From contig JAZBRS010000013.1 of the NCBI GenBank assembly GCA_037176725.1, positions 11,225,001-11,289,000 of the forward strand: DNA of 64,000 bases, in the 5' to 3' direction. The position numbers and the translations under genes were made by a program. The DNA is from Posidonia oceanica (taxonomy: Eukaryota; Streptophyta; Magnoliopsida; Alismatales; Posidoniaceae). The notes under the pieces were generated by a model. That model did no database searches, was not told the origin of the DNA, and saw nothing but the letters and a program-made list of their open reading frames with translations. Position 1 is the stretch's first letter; each line of letters starts with the position of its first letter. This document shows, piece by piece, positions 49,347 to 59,296 of this stretch.

Positions 49347-52300
49347 ATGGCCAGCAACGGCGGCGAGGATGTGGACGCTCCTGTTCCCCCTTTCTCCTCC
49401 CCGACGGCGAGCGATGACGATGGCGGCAGTGCTGGTGACCCGAGTGGTGGGTCTCGCCGGCGATGAAGGTAGCATTCTTCCCCTTCTCTTTTTTCTGATT
49501 TTTATTCATTTGTTTGTTTGTTTTTTTTTGTTTGTTCTTGAACCATGGATGTAAGAGTGGATTCCATGGAAATTTTAGGCTTTTAGATTTAAGTTTATTA
49601 TAGAAATTTTATTTCAGTTTTAGTTTTTAATTTAAAATTCAATTTTTAGTTTAATTCTTCTTTTCTGTTTTAGTTTTAATTCCGTTTTTAATTAACTTTA
49701 TTTCTATTTTTCTGTTTTTTCTGTTTTAATTCCGTTTTTAATTAATTGGTTTAACTCTGTTTCTGTTTTAGTTTTAATTAGTTTAATTCTGTTTTTGTTT
49801 TAGTTTTAATTAGTTTAATTCTGTTTTTGTTTTAGTTTTAATTAGTTTAATTCTGTTTTTACTTTTATTTTCAGTTTTTACTTTTATTTCCAGTTTTTAC
49901 TTTTATTTTCAGTTTTCACTTTTATTTTAAATTTCAGTTTTTACTTTCTTTTTAAATTTCAGTTTTTACTTTTTCTTTAAATTTCAGTTTTTACTTTTTT
50001 TTTTTTTCAGTTTTTACTTTTATTTTAAATTTCAATTCAGTTTTTACTTTTATTTTAAATTCAGTTTTTACTTTTATTTTAAAATTCAGTTTTTACTTTT
50101 ATTTTAAATTCAGTTTTTACTTTTATTTTAAAATTCTGAATTTTTTAGTCCTAATTGTGGAATTTAGATTAAACTCAATTTGGTTTAAGTTCATGGAAGT
50201 TTATATTTAAATTTAGTTGTGGAAATTAGATTCAAACTCAATTTGGTTTAAGTTCATGGAAAATTGATGTAAATTCAGTTATTGGATTTAGTTATTTAAA
50301 GTTATGTTTTAAATGTTAAATTTTTAAATGTGGAATGTGAATGTGAAATGTGAGATGGAAATGATAAATGTGAAATGTGAATGGAAATTTTGTGTGGAAT
50401 GTGAATGGAAATCCATTTTTATGGATATTTGGACGTTTATTTAGTCCTTTCTTGTGGAAATGTGTATGTGTGTTGCAAATTTGCAGGGAAATAAAAATTT
50501 TTAGTCAAAATTGTAGGGGAGGTTATGGCGAATTTTTCCTAGAAATTTAAGAGATTTTATTAATTTTTGGAATTTAAATGTGGCGATTCGATTTTAGGGG
50601 TTAAACATGTAAAAGGATCTAGTTGTTAATCCTTAATTGGTTTGTTAAATGACATTTTTGTTACCTATATGGATTAGTGAAAGGTTTAAGTTGGTTTAGG
50701 GTTGGATTTTTAATTTTAAAGTTAGGATATTAGAGTTGGACTTTTAAAAAGGATGATTTTTTAAAAGATAAATCTTAAAGGATGGATTTTTTAAAAAAGA
50801 TGGATTAAAAGGAAGGATTTTTTAAAAAGATGGATTAAAAGGAAGGATTTTTTTAAAAAAGATGGATTAAAAGGAAGGTGGATTTAAAAATAAGATGGAT
50901 TAAAAGGAGGATTAGAAAAAAGGAAGGATTTAAAAAGATGGATTTTAAAAAGGAGATGGATTTAAAAAAAGAAGGTGGATTTGAAAAAGAAGATCGATTT
51001 ATTTTCTTTAAAAAGATAGATTTTAAAGGATTGATTTTTTAAAGGATTGATTAAAAAGATAGGTTTTAAAAAGAGTTGATTAAAAAGGATGGGTTTTAAA
51101 AAGAGTTGATTAAAAAGATAGGTTTTAAAAAGAGTTGATTAAAAAGATAGGTTTTAAAAAGAGTTTTAAAAAGATAGGTTTTAAAAAGAGTTTAAAAAGG
51201 ATGGGTTTTAAAAAGAGTTGATTAAAAAGGATGGGTTTTAAAAAGAGTTGGGTTTAGTTAAAAAAGATGGGTTTTGAAAAGAGTTGGGTTTAGTTAAAAA
51301 AGATGGGTTTTTAAAAAGAGTTGGGTTTTGTTAAAAAGATGGTTTTTTTTTTTTAAAGAAATTATCTTTAAGGATTAATTTTTAAGTTTAAGTTGGTTAG
51401 TTAAAGTGATGCATTTTTTTCCCTTTTGGTTGGTTACGTGGACTACTTAGCGTTTAGGGAAACAATTAAGAGAATTAATGGTTTTATCTGACTATGCTCT
51501 GCTTGTGATACCATTTCAGGGCTTCTGATGAGGAGGCTGAGACGAGGAGGGACGAGGCCGGTCCTTCCACTGTGGAGGCGAGTTCCTCTCGTCCCCGCAA
51601 GCTCCAGACGAGGCGGCCACGTGCACCGTCTCTTGTCTCGCCTGAGGTTGGTGACGGGGGTGCTCCTGCTCCAGATGCGTCCCCTTCTCCTCCCAGGAGA
51701 GCCCGTACAGCGGTAGAGCTCGTAGAGCTAGGACAGGTGAGGTTTATGTGTCTTTCGGCTTTTATTAAATTACTTTGCTTGATTATTAATTTACTAATGT
51801 TTTTAATGTTTTCTTTTATGCCAGATGCCATTGTCGAGCTGGACGCGCTCTAGCTGGGCTGACTTGCACGAGACGTATCTCGACCTCCCAGAGTTCCAGC
51901 GAGCGAGACTTGCAGGGATGGGCTTCGGCCACTTCTTGGAGATCATGTCTTTTGAGATTCACTTGGGACTGCTGGTTTCTTTCGTTGAGAGGTACAACAG
52001 GAGTTCTGGCAACTTCATCTTTCGCGTAGGCGAGATGATGATTACCCTGGAGGACGTAGTGTGGCTGGTGGGTCTGAGGGTTGACGGGGAGCCCGTGATA
52101 GTGCTTTTGTAGCCTGACTATAGTGCCAAGCTCGAGGCCTGTTATGGTGCTCGACCTCCCCCTTCTGGTCGCTTCCATACACACGTCAACATCAAGTGGC
52201 TGAAGGACTGACTGGACGACCTTCTTCTTACTGACGAGGTGACCCCGGAGATAGTGGACCAGCAGCTCAAGCTCTTTTTGTCCATTCTATTTCATAGGCT

Positions 52301-54351
52301 CTTCTTCGGCACGTCTTCTCAGATGTTACATGCCGGTTTTGCTCCTCTCCTCCTCCAGGTGGAGAGGATTGGTAGGTACTCTTGGGGCTCAGCCGTGCTG
52401 GTCTATTTGATCTCCCAGCTGGAGTCTTTTGCTGTAGGCCAGACCCGCTCTCTTTCAGGCTGTCTGCCTCTTTTCCAGGTTTGTGCTTTATTTATTTGCT
52501 TGCCTCCTATTTGTTTGACTGTTGCTGACTTGGAATTGTTGCTTTGTGTGACAGACCTGGATCTTTGAGCACTTCGTGTACCTCCAACCTGGAGTGCCAG
52601 GAGATGGTCCCATCAAGTTTCCTCGGGCTCGGCGGTGGAGCGAGGTGCAGCTGGCTCCGGAGCGGATTCGTCCTGTGAGACATCTAGGCCGCTTCCTATT
52701 AGAGATCCTCCCAGAGGAGTGGGTGAGTTTCAATGCTTAGGTCCCTCTCTCTTGCATAGTGTACTGGTTTCTGACTGATTTGTGCTTGTAGGTTGTCTGG
52801 AGACCCTACTCAGAGGGTGAGCATGTTGATGAGGAGCCCGTGGCGCACGGTTCCCACTTGTTCTTTCGGGAGTGCTGGCTTTTTAGCCTCTTTCGGTGTC
52901 ACTACATCCAGGTGGGCCGTGTTTTGTGACAGTTCGGCCTTCAGCAGGTCATTCCGGCGCCGGATCCTGCGGATTGCTCTCGGGGATCCATTTCAGGAGG
53001 TTGGAGCGATGCTCCTCAGCGGTTTGGAGAGCAGCTCGAGAACTGGCGCTCAGGTGGCACAGAGCTCCTTTCTGGTGGTTCTACGGAGACAGAGGTGGTG
53101 TGGAGGACCTAGTTTGATTCTGAGTTTAGCCGTCTGATCGTCTTCCACCGCGACGTCTTTTATGGTCGCTCCAACGTTTCGATGGGCACCGATCCTAGTG
53201 AGAGCGTTGGCGACCTTCGTCGCGAGTTGGCGATTGCTTGCAGCCATATTGAGGAGCTGGTAAGCAATCCCTCCCAATGTTGTGCTATTTGACTGCCCTT
53301 TTATTTGTTCACTTGCTTATGCATCTCCCTTGTTTGTGCAGATGGATGCTTCGAAGGGGATGACTGAGGTGTGCAGGACTCAGTAGGAGGAGCACTCCTT
53401 GAGAGTGGTGGAGCTGGTGAGGGAGAGGGACGAGCTCCTGTCCCAGATGGACGAGCTTCAAGCACGAGTGAGTAGTGTTTCCCTTTGCTAGTTGTTGGTA
53501 CCTGTTTTTGCTTGTCTAATTGTCGTGTTTGCTTTGATACAGGCTGAGGGTGCTTCGACGAATGCAGAGCCTTCCCCTACAGCCACCACAGGTCCAGCCA
53601 CTTCCCATGCCGAGGGCGTGCTTGCTGAGGAGGTCCGGGCTCGCGATTCAGAGGTGTTTCCGCACTTTTCCTGCTTTAAGTACTTGTAAATATCTGTCTT
53701 CTAACTCGTATGGCTTTATTGTGCAGATTTAAGCGATGATGGATCTGATCCATACACCTCTGGCCACTGGTCCTACTCAGAGCCAGCTGGACGATGCCTT
53801 GGGGCGTGCCGAGGAGTTACAGGGACGTCTTAGTCAAGTGGAGCGGGAGCGTGACAACCGCATCCAGGAGTTAGAGGCTCGTGTGGTGGCATCTGAGAGG
53901 GAGACAGCCAGGGCACGTTTTGAGGCGGACTCCACAAGAAGGGTAACTCCTTTTCTACTTGAGCACATTTGACTACTGCTAGCCTTCTTGCTTAATTATT
54001 CTAACTCCGGGACTACTGTCTTCTTTACTGCAGCTGAGCGCTGGTCGTAGCCAGCGGATACAGGAGTTGGAGGCACAGTTGGCGGAGGCTCAGGCGACAG
54101 TTGCGGCGGTTGTACCTGACGCTGACATTCCTGGTCCGGTTGCTGCAACTCCTGCGGGGTCAGGGCATTCTAGGGCTCTGACAGCTGAGTAGATTTCGAG
54201 GGTGCGCTCTTCTCCTCATCTTGAGATGGTTCGTTCTATACTAAGGGCATCTCGGGAGAGGAGCCAGAGCGGGGCGACGTCTTCTATGGCACGGCCCGCG
54301 CTGAGGCCTCTAGGCGGCAGATGTGAGGGTAGCGGTGAGTCCGATCATTGA
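49347..54351 (+). pseudogene. Nine-exon PMD-family gene, inactivated by stops only
   Basis: Predicted exons: 49347-49468, 51520-51736, 51825-52478, 52555-52722, 52792-53259, 53342-53467, 53543-53653, 53727-53942, 54034-54351. All introns are GT-AG, and all junctions are phase 0 except the first, which is also consistent (AG/G). The sum is 2400 nt or 799 codons. The first exons are acidic and Ser/Pro-rich. The PMD core is in exons 3-5 (VGEMMITLEDVVWLVGL, WIFEHFVYLQPG, VWRPYSEGEH, QFGLQQVIP), and a coiled-coil Glu/Arg-rich tail is in exons 6-9. Eight in-frame stops (49464, 52110, 52209, 52927, 53110, 53384, 53730, 54190) disrupt it, with no frameshift. It lies antisense to element C. Confidence 0.8.
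49469..51519 (+). other. Long first intron of the second PMD gene, low complexity
   Basis: About 2 kb between GTAGCA and TTTCAG. It is T-rich with many TTTTAGTTTTAATT and CAGTTTTTACTTTTATTT repeats (49610-50140). It later becomes rich in units like AAAAAGATGGATT and TTAAAAAGATAGG (50740-51340). There are no open frames. Confidence 0.7.
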
Positions 54352-54475
54352 GCCTGTACCTTTCTTTTTGTCAGAGTCTGTACTTTTCTTTTGCCAGAGT
54401 CTGTACTTGTGAATATTTATATGAAAGGTTTTTTTTGTTTCGCTTTGCTTCCTGCACATGCTTACTTTTCTTGTT

Positions 54476-55814
54476 AGTAATCAATGAGCATACCTCCCTT
54501 GGCGAAAGATTTGCCTAAGTTAACTAATTAATCAAAGAGAAAGTATGTCAAATGAAAAGATTTAGGCTAAGTTAATTAATCAACAAGGGGCATAATAGAT
54601 GTTAATGCATGTTTATTTTAAATGGGTGGAGGGAATTAATTTCTAGCCTCAGTTAAAGAGATGGAAATCAGAGCCCAGTAGATGCTGATTATGAGTCATC
54701 CGTGGATGCTCTAAAGATCATTATGCTAGTAATGTCTTTGTTGAGAGAGTGCACCCAAGCCGTGGGACATGCTTGAGTAGGACGCTAACTCCGAATCCTG
54801 GTGAGTCGATGGTTGCATCATTGGCCAGATTAACTCCGATTTTCCTACTTACTAAGTTTTCACTTGTATGTAGGTTGGATGTTTTGGTTTTTTCTAAGTT
54901 TTGTAATTTTTTGGTGCTTTGGATTATATGATTTTTTTTGTTTTTTTGTTTTTGGGTTATATGATATTTTTGGATTTTTGGGTTATATGATTTTTTTGGT
55001 TTTTTGGGTTATATGATTTTTTTGGATTTTTGGGTTATATGATTTTTTTGGTTTTTGGTTTTGTATGATTTTTTTGGATATTTGGTTCTTCTAATGGGGA
55101 AAGACGAGTACCTATCTTAAGCATTAGCCTCAGGGTTTGTTTCAACCAGATGAGTGGGCCTTACATTTGTGGGCATGTCCCTTGGGTCATGCCTGCACCC
55201 TTTTTAAAAGACTTCGGTCCACACACCAGTCCTTACTTGGGTTGCTACTCCCTGGGCCTTTTCAGTCCTTGACCACCTGGGGTTGTTTACTCCTTGCTTG
55301 TTAGTGAGAATAGGATAGGGGAAGTTTCGGGATTTAGCAGACTCTCGGTTTTGGCTTAGGCCTTGATTCCTGCTTGCCTTTCTTTAGTCCTTAATGCGTC
55401 TTTCTATGGTTTATACTTTTAGATGCATAGATAGCTTTTGCCCTGCTCTTTTCCGCTCTTTGGACAGCTCTTTGCTGACTTCTTTTAGTTGGACAGTTTC
55501 TTTTACTGTCTCTTTTCGTTGGTTCCTTACTTGGACAGCTTCTTTGCTGCCTTCTTTCCTCTCTGTTTGGGTGGTTTTTGCCGTCGTCTTTTTCTTGACG
55601 CTTTCTAAGTTGCTTTGGCAAGCAGTTCGTACTCTAAGCCTCTGCTCCGAGCCTATTTTTTCCTTACCTTCCCGTGCGGTGTGTATGTGGAGACAGGACA
55701 AGGCATGGGTTCCCTAGGTGTTCCTCTTCCAATTGGCTTTGGGAGTCTCTCCCTTTTTTGGCTTGGTGTTAGGCCCTAGGTCTCTTTAGTGATATAGACA
55801 TGCTGATCAAGGGT
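54476..55814 (-). other. Non-coding region between pol and the cargo in element C
   Basis: It is collinear with 18356-19700 of X. It contains T-rich repeats with GGTTATATGATTTTTTT-like units at 54900-55090. Confidence 0.6.
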
Positions 55815-58800
55815 AGTACCTTTTCAGGTGCATTGCATTCCAAGGGTCAGGAAGATCTGTTCCGTTATGGGACAGTCGAGAAGCATTCCCTGGATATACA
55901 GCAACCACTATGTAGGGTCCTTCCCAATTTAGCTTTAACTTTCTCTTAGGGTGGGGCTTATTGTAGGGCAACACTTCTTTAAGCACTAGATCACCAATTT
56001 TAAACTTGCGTTCGATTACTTTCTTCTAGTAAGGCTTGGTTAACCTTTGTTGGTAGACATGCGTATGCTCGGTGGTTGCCAGCCGTTTCTCATCAAGGAG
56101 TTCTAAATGAAGGAGTAAAGCTTGCCTCTTTTATTCGGCAGACATTCTCCTATCAATCTTAACTCTTAATGAGGGGATCAGGATCTCGTATGGGACCACT
56201 GCCTCCATACCAAAGGCTAAAGCATAGGGGGTTTGACCCGTTGCCGTCCTTATGGTGGTGCGGTATGCCCATAATGCATTAACAAGCTTATCTGACCAAT
56301 CCGATCACTTAGCGTCTTCTACTGTCTTTTTAATGATTTTGATTAAGGTTTTGTTAGTAGCTTCTGCTTGACCATTCCCTTGCGGGTAATATGGGGAAGA
56401 GTGGTGTAGAGTGATACCGAATTTCCGGCACAACTGCTTGAACTCTTCTGAGATGAAGATTGGTCCGTTATCTGCTACTAAGGCTTTAGGCCCCCCGAAC
56501 CTTGCGATGATATTTCGCTGTACGAATCGACACAGGGTTGTGGCCTTGATGTTTGCGAACGCCTCTGCTTCTGCCCATTGGGTGAAGTATTCCGTTGCCG
56601 TCAGGATGAAAGTGTTGCCCTTTCCCTGATGGATAGGTCCCACCACATCGAAGGCCCACATGGAGAAAGGCCATGGTGTTGATAAAGCGTGAAACGCTGA
56701 AGCCGGAGCATGGATCTTGTTGGCATGCAGTTGGCAGCTCTTGCATCGCTTGACTTTACTTGCGCAGTCGACTTCCATGGTTGGCCAGTAGTACCCCCTT
56801 CTAATGATCATTTTAGCCATGAACTGGGAGTTGATGTGGCCTCCGTAGACTCCCTCATGTGTTTCCTTGAGGATCTCGGCCGACTCAGATGTATCCACAC
56901 ATCGGAGCTCAATCCCTAGGGGCGTTCTCCAAAAGAGTGTGTTGGCTCTAATGTAGTATTTGGTAGCCATCCTCCTCAATGCTTCTCTGTCCTTGGGTGT
57001 CGCATAGGCTGGGAAGGTGCGATCTTGTACATAATTCTGTATGTCATAATACCACGGGTTGCCATCGTCATTTACTTCTGTGACTCCTTGATAACAGACC
57101 TCTGTGCATATTAAGCTTTCCTGGTTTAGTTCCTCTCTAAGTTCTTCAACCCATTCGGTGGCAGACCCCACTGTTGGAGTGCTGATTCTTCGTACCATGA
57201 TGGATTGCTCATCTGTCCCTGAGCTGAAGGGGAGCGAGGATGCCAATGAGGCTAATGAATCAGCCAGGATGTTGTTGCTTCTAAGAGCATGCACATATAT
57301 AACCCGGTCAAATTTCTTCAGTAAGGCTTTAGCCAGGTTGCATTATTCCTGCAGCTTTGGCGAGAGGGTCTTGTATTTGTTGAGGACTTGTCGTATGACA
57401 AACTGTGAGTCCCCAACCACTTTTAGCCTTCTTGTCCCTAGATCGAGAGCCATTCAGAGCCTTAGAATGAGTGCCTTGTATTCTGTAATGTTGTTACTTG
57501 CCGAGAAGAGTAGTTGTGCTGTAGCAGGGAGAACGACACCCTCTAGAGTGAGGAGTGTTGCCCCTATTCCAGCGCCTTGTGAATTAAGCGCTCCATCAAA
57601 ATGGAGGGTCCATTCTCTGATGAGTGGCACGACACTATTGATTGCCAGTATCTCTTCGTTTGGGAAATCTGTTGACACTGGCTGATACTCTGACACAGGT
57701 AGCCCGGTGAGTTGGTCCGCGATGGCTTGCCCCTTGATTGCCTTCTGGGTGATGAATTGTAGGTCAAACTCAGTAAGGAGCATTTGCCATCGTACTAGCC
57801 TTCCGGACAATGCTGGTTTCTCGAACATGTACTTGATGGGATCCATCTTGGCTAAGTAGCAGACTTTGTGTGCAAGAAAATAGTGTCTGAGCTTTTGTGA
57901 GGCCCATACTAAGGCTAAGCAGTGTCTCTCGATCTGGGAGTACTTCTTCTCATATTCGATGAACGTTCTACTGAGGTAATAAATTGCTTTCTCCTTCCTC
58001 CCAGTTTCATCGTGTTGTGCAAGGACAACACCCACCGAGTTATCAGTGACGGCCAAGTAGAGTAGCAATGGCCTCTCGGGGACTGGAGCAGTCAGTACTG
58101 GAGGGTTGAGGAGGTAGAGTTTCAGCTCATCGAAGGCCTTCTGACAGGTGTGATCCCACCTGAATTCTGCATCGCCTTTTAAGAGCTCATAGAATGGTCT
58201 ACACTTTTCCGCATGCTGAGAGATGAATCTTCAGATGAACTGTAGCCTCCCTATGAGTCCTCTGAGTTCCTTGATGTTCCTTGGCGGTGGCATGGCTGTT
58301 ATAGCTTTGGCTTTGGTGGGATCCACTTCTATGCCCCTTTTGCTCACTATGAAGCCAAGCAGCTTTCCGGTAGTGACCCCGAAGACACACTTCTTGGGGT
58401 TCATTCTGAGATTGTACTAGTCTGCTCTCTGAAGTACTCTTTCTAGTGCTTCAAAGTGTCCCTCTCTTGTTTTTGACTTTACTAACAGGTCATCCACATA
58501 ACACTCCATGCAATCATGTTTCATGTCGTGAAAGATTGCCATCATAGCCCTTTGATAGGTTGCTCCGGCGTTCTTTAATCCGAACGACATGACTACATAG
58601 CAGTAGGTCCCCCATGGAGTAGTAAATGCGGTTTTCTCCTGGTCTTCTTCTGCAAGTTTAATCTCGTTGTAACCAGAGAAACTATCCATGAATGAAAGCA
58701 TCTCATGGCTTGCAGTGTTGTCTATGAGGATGTCTATGTGCGGAAGAGGGAAATCGTCTTTTGGGCATGCTTCAATGAGGTTTCTGTAGTCAATGCACAC

Positions 58801-59286
58801 GCGCACTTTGCCATCCTTCTTCATCACTGGAACTATGTTGGCAATCCATTCTGGATACACCACAACTCTGATGAACTTCGCTTTGTGTAGCTTGTCTATC
58901 TCCTCTTTGACCTTTAGAGCGAGGTCTGGATGTAGACGCCAGAGCTTTTGCTTCGCTGTCTTAGCGCCTGGCTTGAGAGGGAGCCTGTGCTCCACCAGTA
59001 GTGAATCAAGTCCAGGCATTTCTCCGTAGGAGAAGGCCAGTACCTTCATATACTTTTTGAGTAGTCTTTCCATTCTGGTCCGTTCATCTGAGTTGAGGGC
59101 AGAGCTTATCTGTACTGGTCTTGGATCATCTTTAGTGCCCAGATTGACTTCCTCTATTTCTTCAGCGGCAGCCTTGGTTTGCTCATCGTATTTCTTCATC
59201 ATTTCTTCGAAGATGGTAGGGTCTACCGATTCTTCATCTGAGTCTGGGAATGCAGGTGGAGGGTCTACGTGCAATTTTGCAAGCAT
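55815..59286 (-). pseudogene. Pol polyprotein of element C: RT, RNase H, second RNase H, integrase
   Basis: A single reading frame of about 1150 codons has several stops but no frameshift seen. RT is at 59286 to about 58200 (IRVVVYPEWIANIVPVMKKD, VCIDYRNLI, YVDDLLVKS). Ty3-type RNase H follows at about 58070-57700 (YYLSRTF, KYSQIERHCLALVWA). Then comes an extra archaeal-type RNase H (WTLHFDGALNSQGAGIGA near 57600 to LADSLASLAS near 57250), typical of the Tat lineage. Integrase is at about 57050-55815, with the KSCQLHANKIH zinc-finger part, FDVVGPIHQGKG, ADNGPIF and a C-terminal GDLVLKEVLPYN segment near 55970. Protease and Gag are missing because of element D. Confidence 0.85.
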
Positions 59287-59296
59287 GGGAGCTAAG

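Larger units (their letters stand above)
44894..59296 (-). mobile_element. Tat-type Ty3/gypsy retrotransposon carrying antisense PMD genes (element C), 5' part missing
   Basis: In minus orientation it has Pol (59286-55815), a non-coding region (about 55810-54476), a 7-kb plus-strand cargo of two PMD-like genes, a second non-coding region, a polypurine tract and a 3' LTR (44894-46429). Gag and the 5' LTR are not seen, because element D is inserted just upstream of RT. The LTR and non-coding regions are close relatives of element X. Extra antisense ORFs between pol and the 3' LTR are known from the Tat lineage; a two-gene intron-bearing PMD cargo is the unusual part. Confidence 0.8.
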
